A stretch of 64,000 nucleotides of DNA from Orbilia blumenaviensis (GCA_036872755.1 JAVHNS010000001.1:1612001-1676000), one strand, 5' to 3'. Counted from the stretch's first letter, positions 45,209 through 57,871 are shown. Numbers and translations are program-made. Notes: generated by a model from the letters alone, not told the origin.

Positions 45209-47977
45209 ATGGGGCACAAAACTGAAGACGAAATATTAAAATCGCTAGTCTCAAGTTTGACTGATGAAAAGAAGGTACTTGGTGCCAGCATCTAGTTTTG
45301 ACGATTCCGATATTCCTTTCGAAACTTGGGTCATGTTAACGATTCGTGGTTATAGGTATTACTGCTTTCCGGGAAGGACTTCTGGCGCACCCAACCATTG
45401 CCCGAGCTCAATGTCGGCAGCCTTAAAACTACCGATGGGCCCAATGGCGCACGCGGAGAATTCTTCACGGACGGAACTCCCGTAAGTATCTGGGACATTT
45501 ACACCAAGAGACTCGACATTGGTAACCAAGCTATAGGCTGCCTTGTTTCCTTGTGGCATATCTTTAGCTGCAACATGGAATATCGACCTTCTTCACCAAG
45601 TCGGATCTACTCTTGCAAAGGAGGCCAAGGCGAAGCAGGCGCAGGTGCTTCTAGCCCCCACGGTCTGCCTTCACCGGTCACCACTTGGTGGCCGAAACTT
45701 CGAATCGTTCTCTGAGGACCCGCTTCTGACCGGCAAAATTGCGGCAGCCTATATAAATGGCTTACAAGGAGGAGGTGTTGCAGCGACAATCAAGCACTTT
45801 GTAGCCAATGAACAAGAAACCCTCAGAATGCAAATCAATTCGGTTGTGGAAGAGAGAGCACTAAGAGAGATCTATCTCAAACCATTCGAGATTGCTATAA
45901 GAGATGCTGATCCTTGGGCCTTGATGTCGTCTTACAATCTGATCAACGGATTGCACGCCGATATGAATCCATTTACCCTTAGGAAAGTTCTCAGGGATGA
46001 ATGGAAGTACAAAGGGTGAGGCCTACTGCTAATTTGGATATCTGCATTCCATTCACTAATTCGCATAAAGCGCTGTAATTTCTGATTGGGGCGGTACGAA
46101 CTCTACTGTTGAAAGTGTCAAAGCTGGATGTGACCTTGAAATGCCAGGCCCTGCGAAACTGCGAGGCAAGCTGCTTAAGGCGGCACTAGATCGAGGAGAT
46201 GTCTTGATCGAAGAGATCGATGAGAGTGTAGAGCGAATACTTCGGCTGCTCCACAGAACTGGCAGGTTTGAAGCTCCAGTGGATGAGCCTGGTGAAAAAA
46301 CTCTTGATACGGACGAGACGAGAAAGCTTATCCGAAAGGTTGGTGTTGAAGGGATCACACTTCTAAAGAATGACCACGAGGCATTACCCCTTGGGCCAGA
46401 AGTAAAGAAGATCGCTCTTATAGGGCCGAATGTTAGACGGGCTATTGCTGGGGGTGGTGGAAGTGCCAGTCTAAAACCATATTACAACACTACACCTTAC
46501 GACGGTATCACCGCAACTTCTGGACGAGAAATTATATTTGCACAGGGTGCCCAAATCGATAAATGGCTTCCACTGGCTTCGAACATCTGCAAGACACCAT
46601 CTGGTCACCCCGGTGTTGTACTAGAATTCTTTGAAGGAGATGGATTTGGGGAAGTTCCCCTGATAGTTCAGACCCGAACCAAAACTGATCTATTTCTCTG
46701 GGATTCGGCCCCAGTTGAGGTCTTACCTGCCTACTCGTTTAGGGTCAAAGCTGCAATAGTTCCAGAAACAACCGGAGAGCATCAGTTCGGCTTTCAAAGT
46801 GTTGGACCAGGCCGTTTATTTGTCAATAAGCAGCTTCTGATTGACAACTGGAACTGGACTGAGGCTGGCGAAGCCATGTTCGAGGCTTCGGTTGAGGTTG
46901 TGAAATCCGTTCACTTAACCGCTGGAGTCCCCGTTGAAATTCTCGTTGAAAGCACAAACGAAGCCCGCCCGATAGGAAAACCAGGTGCTTCAGCCCACGG
47001 GTATGGTGGCTGTCGGATTGGGTATCGAGAAAGCCCGACGGTTGATCTTATTCAAGAGGCCGTTGATGCAGCTACTAAGGCTGACGCAGCGATAGTTATT
47101 GTTGGACTTGATGCGGAGTGGGAGTCTGAAGGGTACGACCGTCAGACTATGGACTTGCCAAAAGATGGCAGCCAGGACAGACTGATTTCGGCCATTGCAA
47201 AAGCCAATAAGAGGACAATTGTGGTCAATCAATCTGGTTCCCCTGTTACAATGCCGTGGGTCGACGAGGTTCCGGCTATCCTCCAGGCGTGGTATCAGGG
47301 GCAAGAAGCTGGAAATGCTTTGGTAGATATACTTTTCGGAATTGAGAGCCCCAGTGGAAAGCTGCCCGTAACATTCCCGAAGCGTCTGGAAGATAACCCG
47401 GCGTACCATAACTGGCCTGGAGAAAACAAAAAAGTTATCTATGGGGAGGGCATATATATTGGATACAGACATTATGAACGCATTGCACTGAACGTGTTAT
47501 TCCCATTTGGACATGGGCTTTCATACACGAAGTTTAAGTATGGAGAAGTTAAAATTAGTGGGACCGTGCTCAACCATTCGAACAGCCTTGTGGTGGCAGT
47601 TGCAGTCACCAATAAAGGCCGAGTCAATGGTCAGGAAACTGTTCAGCTCTATATCCGAGATATAAAGTCGAATCTTCCAAGACCCACAAAAGAACTACAA
47701 GGATTTGCCAAACTTAGTTTAGCCCCCGGAGAAACTAAGGTCGCAAATATTTCGATTGATAAGCATTCAGTCGGATACTATGATGTATCTACTCCGGGAT
47801 GGGTTGCAGAAGCGGGAGAATTCGAGGCGGTGATTGGATCTTCCTCTCAAGACATTAGGTAAGTTATTCAATCCCTTTAGACTTATTATCATTGGGCATG
47901 TGCATACTTATAGTTTACGACTATATACGTATGCATATGGGCCCCCACTTATAGAAAAATACTTATCCAGGGTTTGA
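45209..47977 (+). CDS. GH3 beta-glucosidase with PA14 insertion, intracellular
   Basis: Five exons (45209-45274, 45356-45481, 45537-46015, 46071-47858, 47914-47977) give 840 residues. The order is the GH3 TIM barrel (TDGPNGARG, LAPTVCLHRSPLGGRNFESFSEDP, IKHFVANEQE), the nucleophile motif AVISDWGGT (Asp229, completed across intron 3), the second alpha/beta domain (EGITLLKNDHEALPL, AGGGGSASLKP), a PA14 carbohydrate-binding insertion (about 395-545, LEFFEG to YGGCRIGY), and a fibronectin-III-like C-terminus (KGRVNGQETVQLYI). This is the architecture of fungal BglI-type enzymes that cut cello-oligosaccharides and aryl-glucosides. There is no signal peptide, so it probably acts in the cytosol on imported sugars. 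The last intron has a weak branch point, so the final ~21 residues are tentative. Confidence 0.92.
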
Positions 47978-48490
47978 TAATTAGGGGGGCTGTTTCGTTC
48001 ATAGTTGAAGAATCTTTCACTTGGATCTTTTGAGGGGCCAATGGAGCTGTTTTAGCAAGCAGTGGGTCATTCTTGGGGGGGCATTGGAATATCGGATACC
48101 GGTTTCGGGGTGACGAATCAGAATAGTTACTTAGTTATTGGTAACATTCTGGTGCTGACACGAGACCAGTGATGACGCTAGTGCTGCAAATTTGCAACAC
48201 AGATCCAAAGCTCGAGTCGTTGAGGCTAGCACGAGACCGGTTGTGATCAGGCGGCATATCGCAATCGCAGTTGCGCAAGTAGCCAGTAGGAACCCATAGT
48301 TTCTTTCTTCGTAATATCATATATCTGTGCGCCTTATTGGCCAAGTATACTACCTAGGTAGTATTATGAATATCTTTTGTGTAATTTTCTTCATATAAAA
48401 GGATGCAAAGAGATCAAAGATCTGAGCATGCGACCAAAACCCAGATTTGGACAATAGTCTTCCTTCTGGATTTGGTTTTGTGGAGCCACT
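47978..48490. other. intergenic, promoter of kinase-like gene
   Basis: 3' flank of the GH3 gene then promoter of the APH-like gene. A TACCTAGGTA palindrome sits at about 48350-48360. No gene seen. Confidence 0.5.
48394..48400 (+). promoter_or_regulatory. TATA box (TATAAAA)
   Basis: TATAAAA about 90 bases before the ATG at 48491, the usual spacing for a core promoter. Seen directly; function inferred. Confidence 0.45.
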
Positions 48491-49642
48491 ATGCCAACTG
48501 CACACATTGACCTATTTCCTCAAATTTCTAAGCTCTTTGAGCAAAAAGTTTTTCAAAAGCCTTCGCATATATCAGCTCCCGAAAGCGAGGGATTGTTTAA
48601 TCATCTATACTTCGTAACCCTGCCTTCAACGCCTGCTGGTTTCACATGTAACGAATTTTTCGTCAGATTATCACACCCATCCCACCCGTTTGTCAAAACT
48701 CGAAACGAGGTGGGCTGGCTCGAGTTCTTCCACCAGCATGCGCCGCCAGCATTTAGCAACAGAGTCCCCAAACTTTTGTTTTTCAGTGACGCTACGGAGG
48801 AGTTGGGTTATGAATACACCGTTATAGAGAAACTTCCAGGCGAAACTCTTTGTGATATCTGGGAGGATATTGAACCATCTGCTGTGGTTTCTGCTGTTGT
48901 AGATATCGTACAGGAAATCCGGAACCTCACTTCAAAGCTTCCACACAGGTGGTTCGGTGGCTTTACCCCAGAATTCAAGCCAGGACCTTACGTGGAATGC
49001 ACCACGTACTCTCTCAGTCACATCAAGCAATATTGGTCCACATACCCGGACGAAAGCTACGAAACATTAAATCTCACAACACCGTTCGATAGCCTCGCAG
49101 AATACTGGAGGGCAAGGATTTTGCGGGACATACGAATTATCGAGAAACATGAAAATTGCGAAACATTGCGTTCAGAGTATCTTAGGAAGCTAAAGAGTCT
49201 ACCAGATATACCTGACCACGTGGACAATGTGAAACCTTTCCTGGCACATCGAGATTTGGTGCTAGGAAATCTACTCTGGGACAGAAAATCGCAGAAAATC
49301 ACAGGGATTCTAGATTGGGAGTTTGCGGGTATGTATCCAGTGTCGGACTGGAATCCAGGAAACACCTTGTGGACGACTAAACAACAGAGGAAAAAAGACG
49401 GAACAGTAACGCAAGATGTGCTTTTTGACTTATTGGATAAGGAGCTAAGGGCAAGGGGGCTAGATGAAAAGGATGAAATTTTTCAGAAGGGCACAATAGA
49501 GTACCTGTATGCGCGAGTTGTTAGCCTTTCTTACTGGGTTGTGCGGAAGCACCTTGAGCAGGAAGAGCTTGGGGAGGATGAAAGGGTGGGGATTTGGCTC
49601 CAAGAGTTTTATGAACACGCGAGTGTTCTGTGCAGTGCTTAA
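48491..49642 (+). CDS. aminoglycoside-phosphotransferase-family (APH) kinase-like protein
   Basis: A single exon of 383 residues. The protein-kinase-like fold of the APH/choline-kinase superfamily is shown by an N-lobe with FNHLYFVTL and FFVRLSHP, the hinge region YEYTVIEKLPGETL, the catalytic loop LAHRDLVLGNLLWD (His253, Asp255, Asn260) and the metal-binding ILDWEFAG (Asp275). Catalytic residues are intact, so it should be an active small-molecule phosphotransferase, but the substrate is unknown. Fungal genomes carry many such paralogues and they need not confer drug resistance. It lies 0.5 kb downstream of the GH3 gene on the same strand with its own TATA box. Confidence 0.9.
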   Translation: MPTAHIDLFPQISKLFEQKVFQKPSHISAPESEGLFNHLYFVTLPSTPAGFTCNEFFVRLSHPSHPFVKTRNEVGWLEFFHQHAPPAFSNRVPKLLFFSDATEELGYEYTVIEKLPGETLCDIWEDIEPSAVVSAVVDIVQEIRNLTSKLPHRWFGGFTPEFKPGPYVECTTYSLSHIKQYWSTYPDESYETLNLTTPFDSLAEYWRARILRDIRIIEKHENCETLRSEYLRKLKSLPDIPDHVDNVKPFLAHRDLVLGNLLWDRKSQKITGILDWEFAGMYPVSDWNPGNTLWTTKQQRKKDGTVTQDVLFDLLDKELRARGLDEKDEIFQKGTIEYLYARVVSLSYWVVRKHLEQEELGEDERVGIWLQEFYEHASVLCSA

Positions 49643-50377
49643 AGTAGTAGGATGGGACCGAGACTAGATAAATACGATATCAATACAATGCACAACTGGA
49701 CAAAATTAGAAGCAGATCATGGTAATAATACCTTAAAGACATACATAAATTTGTCCAGTAACTCTCGGTTTGGGATCTAGATGGAAGCGAAAATTGATCC
49801 CTGACGCCACCTCGGAAAATAAAGGCTACAATTGACCGAGGTCATGGTAGCACAAACAGGGTAGCAGTATCGGGCACACCTGGGACCAACCCAGCAATGG
49901 TTTTGGTGCGCATATCACTTGGCATGTGCATGCTGTTATTGTTGATTTAGGAGAATTGCTGCCTCTTGAAAAAATAAGATAGCTTTTAAAGATATCACAC
50001 CCGCAGATATGCTGAACATTAACAAACTTTGGATTAATATAAATTTACGAGTTTTCCTCCCAACCTCGGGGTGTTGGGCAATTGTTGCCATACAGATGCC
50101 TCGTTGCAGGTTAGAGCGTGTTGAGATATGTAGTTGAGAACACCAACCGAAAGGTTTAAGGCGAGACTGGGCTCTGAGATCAAGATTTTCACCCATGGCC
50201 ACAACCCTCGACTTTAGGGAGATCCTGCGAGAGCAGAAGATCTATACATGGAGATAGAAATGGAAATATTACCTATTATGTGGACGTGATCACTCCTACG
50301 CGCTACGGATTATTGTCAGGAATGACACTCGAGGTGTGGAACCGAGGAGCAATTTTGTCTCCAATGCCCTGTTATCA
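49643..50377. other. convergent intergenic region
   Basis: Between the 3' ends of the APH-like gene and the SWIM/RING gene. A minus-strand frame at 49936-50202 (88 codons) has no recognisable feature. No gene supported. Confidence 0.5.
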
Positions 50378-51434
50378 TTAGTAAGACCGAGAGGTCCCCA
50401 TGCCAAGTTGTGCTGCAACATTGAGATACCCTTCTTTCCCCCTCGTCGCATTTTTGAGGATGTTTCCATAATCCCCTTTATCTGCGGAACTTTCCTCCCA
50501 AGGAGTGCGGCTAAGTTATTCTGTTAGATGTTTTCCCTAATGTTGAGAACTGAATGAAACCCACCACATTACGCAAGTTACTATCTCTCCTAATTTTGAA
50601 GCTGCCCACTGCCGGAAGCATTCCTATGGAATAGTTAGTTCAACGTCTAAAAAACTTGTGCATCTTCGAACTGATTTGCAATTTAGCTAGAAACAGTACT
50701 AACTTTGTGAATATTTGAACCACATTGTGCCACACAAAACAATACATTCTTCTCATCAGCCTCAAACGGCTCATAACAAACCGGGCATTCATCAACATCA
50801 AGCGGTTTCCGAAGACGCTTATCCTCGGATACGTCACCTTCCAATGGGACTGGTGAATTTTCAAATATTTCCCGGATTTCCTACAGCATATATACGATCA
50901 GTAGGACTTTTGTCACCCTATCCCACTAAAACTTACAGAATTGAGCAAGGCAGCTTGGTAGCTTAGCTCAGCGCGAACACGAAGTATTTTTATCATAACG
51001 AATAAAATGTGCTTGCACGTTCCACCCTTATGGATACTATCAGGACAATCGCAGACAGGGACGTTCTCGAGCATGACAGTGTAAATATTGCCGGTAGAGC
51101 CTGCTATTTTGAACTCTTCCCTAAGGTTTTCCTCGTCCCTTGCTCGCCCGAGGCAGAACATACGCTGTGTGCGGACCCGCTCAATTCGCTGTGCAACTGC
51201 GACGGGGCATCTGGATCGAAATCGCTTTATACGAGGCGGGTCTTCTGGTTCCTCTGGCTCTTCCGGGGTCTCAACAGCGGGTCTTTTGGGGGCCGGTCTC
51301 GACGAGCCGGATTGGTTTTCTTCATCGCGGGGCTCGATATTTTCGAGCTCAGAGTCCTCTCTCCGTCTTTTCGGCCGGCCTTGCATTGCTGTGTTGGAAG
51401 GTGTTGGATTTCCATGTGCTTCGGTGTCGGCCAT
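50378..51434 (-). CDS. SWIM and RING zinc-finger protein (putative E3 ubiquitin ligase)
   Basis: Four exons on the minus strand (51434-50937, 50880-50704, 50623-50565, 50510-50378) give 288 residues. Residues 1-75 are disordered, with a basic nuclear-localisation-like PKRRRED. A SWIM zinc finger follows (IYTVMLENVPVCDC...GTCKHILFV; Cys128, Cys130, Cys140, His142). A RING finger spans the last three exons (CPVC at 198-201, CVAQCGSNIHKECFRQW, and TCVMCR completed across the last intron). The tail EGYLNVAAQLGM is shared, as far as I recall, with a fungal SWIM-RING group. The pairing suggests a ubiquitin ligase that uses the SWIM finger to bind protein or DNA. The last splice was chosen because only it restores the final RING Cys pair. 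Confidence 0.87.
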
Positions 51435-54400
51435 CTGGAGCTTGGTATTTTGGAGTGTATTTTATCTCGGCCACTGGATGATATTCGACCAATTTTTGGC
51501 CCTATCTACTACGTGACTAATCCTAGGTTGCTCAGGAAGCCGCGGTTTGCAAATCATCTGGACGCGTAGTGCATTGGGACGCTGGTGGTGTGTGACGGGA
51601 CATATCCAGATTGGTGCGGTGTCCTAAAGCGAAAATGCAACATAGATGATGATGCAATATATGTATGTGTTGCGGCTTCAAGGCTTTCAAGCCGCCGAGT
51701 GTTGCGACTCCTTATAGCCAATTCAGCCATTGCAGTGAGTTGGTAATTCCAGGATATATTAGTTTTGACACTACGATACTCTGGCCAAGATCGTGTCTAA
51801 AGGTTAACGTTAGCGGGTATATGAGAAATCCCACATACCGGGTACGGAACGGGCATGTGGCCAGCGAATTCCGCATACACTTGGACATCTGCTTAAGCGC
51901 TTGCACGAAGTTAATATTCATTACTTGGATTAACTATAAAGCCTTAATTCCTTGCAGGACTAATTTTGATGCCCGTTTAAATAAGTATCCACTGGCGCTT
52001 CAATCCATGGTTTAAGGGATACTAAGATGCTTTTGGACTCATGTCTCACACATTTACCCACTTGGGCGAGAATCCAATTACATATGATGAAGCCTATAGA
52101 GAAATCACATTCAATCAAAATTTCGTCAAATTAGCAACCTTTACTCAAGCGGCTTGATGGTCCGGAAAAGATCATGTACCACCAGTCATTACCGGTTTAC
52201 ATAATGGCGACGCTCTTAGGGCTTAGTCAACTTCGGGACTTACTAGCTACGTCGGCGATAATACTCACCCACCGCTTATAGGCCCCTTCAGTCTATTGGC
52301 CATTCATTACGAATATTTCTAGCAACGGCCTCAACGGATTCTACTTTACGCACAGTCGAGGCCCGGGTACGAGACAAGGATTCTACGTCATACCCGCTTC
52401 ACTACAAGAATATGTTTCAATCGTGCACATATGTACATGTGATGCTGCTAACTGCACTTTGCAGATATGGGTCGATACATCAGATGGTAAAAGTGACATT
52501 TTCGACCTCCTAAATCTGGAGTTTGAATCTACTGCAAAGAAACTCCTATAATTTAGGTCTTCGCCAGGACCCCTACTTGCTCCATAGAGCCAATCCTCAA
52601 TGGTATGATTTAGACCAACTCATGATCAAGAATAACGGAAATAAAAAACGATACAGTGTACTAGAGATGTGGGTTGAAAGTGTGCTTGACGAATTGGCCA
52701 AATATGTCAACTAGCCGATTATCACTAAAAAGCATGACGAAATGGCTACTGCTTTCATAAACCATACGACTCGGGACGAGTGTGGATGTAATATTAGTTG
52801 AGATAGTATACTGCGGCCGACCAGAAGAGTATCACAGGCTTCACCGCTGGTTGTCAGACTAGCGACAAGTGCAGCGTTCTGATCCTAGTTATCATTCCTA
52901 TTGGGAATAGCGTCACAAATTTAAACTTTGGATCCTTTAAGACGGGGCAAATTGAAATGATTCTTTGACACTATGGGTGACTATGAGTGGCGCGGTCAAA
53001 ACCTTTGCGCTGGCTACCCAGATCAAGCTGACGGCTGTGTATGGGCTCCTGAATCTTCTCCTTCAAGCTTTATGGATTCACTAATGTAATATTAATCTAG
53101 TAAATAGCTCGGGACTCAAGGCATCTAGCCCGAGTAAAGCTTCACCTACGACCGGGGCCACCAGCACCTCTAGCAAAGTTAACTCTTCAGGGACGACAAA
53201 TGGAGCGGGCGCAACGACCACCACCTCAATGCATTAATGACGGCTACCACCACTATTGCTATAATATCTTCCTCTGTTACTACTTCTATGGCAATGGCGC
53301 ATTTTGGTACCCTGGCAACTAGCACATCTCCGGCCACAGCAAGTTCTCCATTTGGTCCTTCCATCGTTAGTTCTTCAGATATCTAGATGCTGGTGGTGAT
53401 CCGAGTGGTTCCACTAGTATTTCGTCAAGCGTTGACTCTGCTGGTCAGGGTTCGGCCCCGTCGCCGACGCCAGCTACCGCCGGGGTGGGTGATAATGGAA
53501 CGCGGTTACAACCAATGTTCAAGCTTTGGAGTAGGACGTCAGCCCTGCTAGCTAATAAGCGTAAGAGGGTAAGAAGAGACGGGAAATGCCATTATTAGAC
53601 GCCGAAGAGGAAGGCATCGAAGATCGTGGGTTCTTAATACTTAAGTACTTACGGCAATACTTTATTTTCCATTATACATTATACCTCAATATTAAGACTA
53701 CCTAGTCTCGTACCCTGTTTTGTTATGACCTTAGTGCGAGTGTGCCTATCTATGCCTGGTAGTTTGAATCTTTGTTGAAAACTTCACCTCCTGAGTAAAG
53801 CCCGTAGATGCATGCTATGAACATAATCAATATCTTCCTGTTACTAGTCTTTGCCTTTAGTGGCGTTCCCCGAGGCTATCGATATATCTTCCCTTAAACA
53901 TGTGAAATCAATACCGAATGTAAATTAATATCTTCATTTCTATCTCCAGTTTGACGCCTCTTCTTTTCTTTCGAGGTTTTCCGTCTTTGTTACTCCGTAG
54001 TAATTATAAAATTAAGGACATAAACACATATACTATTCACATAGAATCGACACGAGATCTATGAAACGATATATATATATATAGGGTATTAGAGGGGTCA
54101 ATATGCATACGCTGTTTCAAAATGCAATACCACTGCTATTAAAATACTAGGTGCTAATAATATTATGCTCCACCTGTCGTGCAGTACCCACAGTTCAAAC
54201 GAGTTAACCTTTGAACAGGGAAAGTGCAACAAGGTCTCACAAGAACAATGAAGCCAACATGAGTTCCAAACTTAGGCCTAGTTGATAACGTTAACAAATT
54301 GAATGGATGCCACAAGCCCAGCATTTGGGTAACGAGTTTACCGTGTTATATCAGCCTTAACGGCTGTCATGTCGGATGTCGCCATCCAACCCACCGGCCA

Positions 54401-55507
54401 CCAAATATCAGCCAATTCGATTCCAGCTTCTCAATCGTGATATTGATAAAAATAGACAGTATAATATTGCTCTCCTTTTTAAAAATTTAAAAAAGTGCAC
54501 GGGCTTCCATTCAATCCGTCGCACCAGATTTAGCAGCGGGCCCTGGATAAAACCCCTGATTGGCTTGCTTGGCGATACCAATTTCCGGTTCGCCTCTTTG
54601 GCATCCATACAATTCTCCTGACGAACGAAACAACGACTTGTTCTTCCAGGCCCTTGGTGGAGAAGCTGTCCTCAAGCATCTAACTAGCCTTCGATTCTCC
54701 CTTAAGCTGTATATCCACTTCGAATTTAGACCTGCTATTAATACGCCTTAAACTTTTATATCGACCGAATCTGTTCTGGACCTTAAAGCCTAGCATAGCT
54801 AATCTGTCTATCTCTCGGTCCCTGGTTGCACTTTCAGTAATTGCATTAATTTGTTATCAAACAACTATCAGCCTAACGACTATTAAGGACATTTGTATGC
54901 GCAGCCCGCATAAGACACAAACGGACGTCGACCTGCTCTTCCCAGGGTTCCTGCACGTCTCCTTCCAGAACAAACCCTTGACATCGGGAACTAGACGATC
55001 TGTTCTTTAACAGGGGGCGTTTTCTTCTCTTCGCAAGCAATTATACAGATTCGACCTGCCGAGTGTCCAATTTCAGCGACATCATCGTCGTCGTCCTCAT
55101 CATCTGAATGCTACAGACTACCATCTACAATCGATCCATAATATACAGCTGCCTCGATCCGGTCACTACTCTATCTTAAATATATATATCTCGCCCCTTT
55201 GAACTTCCTGTCAAAACGTTGGTTGGATTCTAAGACAACTGGCTTGCAAGCTTGCGTGTCGCGGTTCGGCCCCAAGAAAACCGTTTAAGCCCAGTCCAGC
55301 CAAACCAAACAACCTCCTGAACGAGCCACCCAACCAAAACCCACCCGCAACCACACGAGAAACCGAAGAAAAAACAACCAGGAAGACAACCAACTCGACA
55401 AGCCAGCAAGCAATCAAAGCAAGCAGAGTAAGCCCGAATCAACGACGGCCAACCAACCTGGCCGCCTAAAGGAATACCCTCGACACGCTTCGGCGGGCGG
55501 AGAACAA
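51435..55507. other. gene-poor interval
   Basis: 4 kb without an intact gene. The first ~500 bases flank the SWIM/RING gene. A decayed Ser/Thr-rich gene lies at about 52080-53600 (listed separately). The stretch 53600-54900 is AT-rich with scattered stops. From about 55060 the sequence becomes CA/AC-rich and is the probable promoter and leader of the phosphoesterase gene. Confidence 0.5.
52080..53600 (+). pseudogene. decayed Ser/Thr-rich extracellular-type gene
   Basis: The plus strand shows protein-like fragments broken by stops and frame changes. These include GFYFTHSRGPGTRQGFYVIPASL and LQIWVDTSDGKSDIFDLLN (about 52340-52540), YEWRGQNLCAGYPDQADGCVW (about 52982-53045), and then three consecutive Ser/Thr-rich stretches in different frames (53099-53234, 53229-53386, 53387-53595). 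These end in a basic tail (NKRKRVRRDGK). The layout, a cysteine-containing domain then a Ser/Thr stalk, resembles fungal surface proteins. I cannot name the family. I count at least five disruptions, so it cannot be a working gene as read. Coordinates are approximate. Confidence 0.45.
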
Positions 55508-57871
55508 ATGCCGTCCTTCAGCGCATCGAGGATCACCGGCCTCGTTCGGTCGCTGCCCAGACTACCCCTATACGTCATCCACATTCTTCGTCGGATATCG
55601 CTATACATATTCTATACATTCACATCGATAATCGGGTACTTCACAGAATGGGCGAGAGTATGGTGGTGGGAGACCAAACGAGCGGGATGGAGAGGACAAG
55701 TCAGCATCAATAATCTGTTACGACTGGTATGGGTTGGTGTGGTGTATTGGAGTGAGCTAGCGAGCTTCACAGACGCGGTGGCACGGTGCAATTGGAGCAA
55801 CTGGGAGAGATGGGTAGGTCTAAGGCTTCTTTGAACGGGTGTAGATGTGATCAAGCATACTGATAGCAATTGGCATCGATAGCCCGAAGGCGCTACTCCA
55901 GAGCATGCAATCCTCATAGCTGACCCACAGCTTGTCGACCCTCACACATATGTCCGATCGAAACCTGCAATGGCTGCGACAATGTACTATATCGACAGGT
56001 ATCTCGGCCGGGCCTATCAGGACATCCTTTCTGGTCTTAGTCCCTCGTCCGTAATCTTTCTAGGCGACTTGTTCGACGGTGGCAGGGAATGGGATACCCG
56101 GGAAACCGCAGACGCACCAGGTGGCAAGGGTCTCGGCGAGAGGGCACGCATGAACGACGCATACTGGCATCAAGAGTACGAACGGTTCCAGCGAATATTC
56201 CCCAACGAGCCTGGTGTCTTGACCATCAAATCTCTACCCGGAAATCACGACTTGGGATTCGGGAAGGGTATCAAGCCAGCCGTATACGAGAGGTTTAGGA
56301 CATATTTCGGAGAGACGAACTCGGTGTGGGAGATCGGCAACCACTCGTTTGTGCTCGTAGACACCGTTTCAATGTCGGATGACAGACAGAGTGCCGACGG
56401 GTGGAGGGTCGGTGGAAAGGCAAAGCAATGGCTCGACGAATATGGCAAGGGACTGCATCAACCGGTGCCTAGGACGCCCGTTCCAAGGAAATTGATGTCA
56501 CAGCAGATCCAACTTGCCACTGAGAAGGACTCTTCTGATCCAGGACAGCCGCCACCGCAGCAGAACATGTTTAACAGGCGATTACCCACCATACTGCTAA
56601 CCCATGTTCCCCTATACAGAGGCCCAAATACACCATGCGGACCCCTCCGCGAGTCCAAGCTACATGGTGGTGGGATTCCTTTCAGAGCTGGTTATCAATA
56701 CTCCAACGTCCTTTCCCACGACCTCAGCCGTGACCTCCTCCAGAAAGTCTCACCGACATGGGTGTTTTCTGGCGACGACCATGATTACTGTGTCCATGAA
56801 CATTCAGGGGTCGGCGACCCGGGCAAAGGCATCCGTACAGGGCGCTGGGGAGTCGTCAAGGAAATCACAGTCAAATCCATCAGCTGGTGCATGGGAATCC
56901 GCAGACCTGGTATTCTTCTTCTCAGTCTTTATAACCCTGACGAACGGGATTATCCGCACAACAACCTCATTAAGAACTTCGAAAAGAACCAAGCCCGTAA
57001 GAAAGGCCATCTCGATAATGCCACCGAATACAGCATAAACGCCCAAACCCACCTCTGCCTCCTCCCTGACCAACTCGGCACTTTCATCCTCTACGCAGGC
57101 CTCTTTGCCTGGACCCTCATCATCCTCGCCGTCAAAATTCAACACTCCCCATATTATCACCACTCTTCATCATCAAGATCAGGTAAAAGCGGCAACCCCC
57201 CACCTTCCCTCTTTATTTCCCCAGAAAAGGCGAATTTTAACGCCAAGAAACAAGATCCCATTCTTCCCTTAGCAACCCCTACACCGACGACCGCCACCTT
57301 CGCGTATCACCAGCATACACTGGTCCCCGCGGTTAACGGTACCACGACGAGCACGCTCGCCACCCCACCGCTCGGAGGGATTTCACAGAAACCTCGTGCG
57401 AATGCGTCAGGTAGTTTGTCGCCAGGGTCCAGGAGCTCGAGCCCCAGACCTGGTATGGGTGGGTACGGCTACCCGCCTTCTGGACGAGTGACACCGACTT
57501 CAGACCGGGACGATGAGAAGTATAAGTACAGAAAGGAGTCGACGGTAATAATTGACCCTACTGGAATTTCCGGAGCGATGAACCAGTGGATCGAGAAGAG
57601 TGGAGCTGGAGACGTTGCGGCAAAGGGGCGCGATGAGGCGAAGAAGTGGATTGATGAGAAAAGCTTCACATTACAAAAGGCCCTACAATCTAATTTCGTG
57701 GGAAGGCAAGTAGTCAAGGGGTGGAGAAACGGAAAGGCGAGAGTCTGTGGATCCTGGATTGAAAGGAAGACCAGAGAGATTAGGGCGGTTCTATGGGCGG
57801 TGTGCCTTGATTGTAGGGATATCGCGGCTGTGGTACTACCATTCTACTGGTGGTGTCTAACATCATATTAA
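55508..57871 (+). CDS. ted1: Ted1/Cdc1-like metallophosphoesterase (GPI-anchor remodelling)
   Basis: Two exons (55508-55813, 55883-57871) give 764 residues. An N-terminal segment with one or two hydrophobic stretches (about 10-60) precedes a calcineurin-type phosphoesterase domain with all metal motifs: ILIADPQLVD, VIFLGDLFDGGREW, LPGNHDLGFG, ILLTHVPLYRG and FSGDDHDYC. After it come a membrane helix (TFILYAGLFAWTLIILAVKI), a ~200-residue Ser/Pro/Gly-rich cytosolic region, and a hydrophobic C-terminus. Yeast Ted1 and Cdc1 are ER/Golgi enzymes that remove ethanolamine-phosphate from GPI-anchor mannoses, aiding export of GPI proteins. GDDHDYC, instead of GHxH, is usual for this subfamily. Which of the two it matches needs a tree. 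Confidence 0.9.

Noticed and set aside
51009..51569. Three overlapping plus-strand frames (113-186 codons) over the SWIM/RING gene
   Set aside because: They overlap one another and the well-supported minus-strand exon 1; compositions are antisense artefacts.
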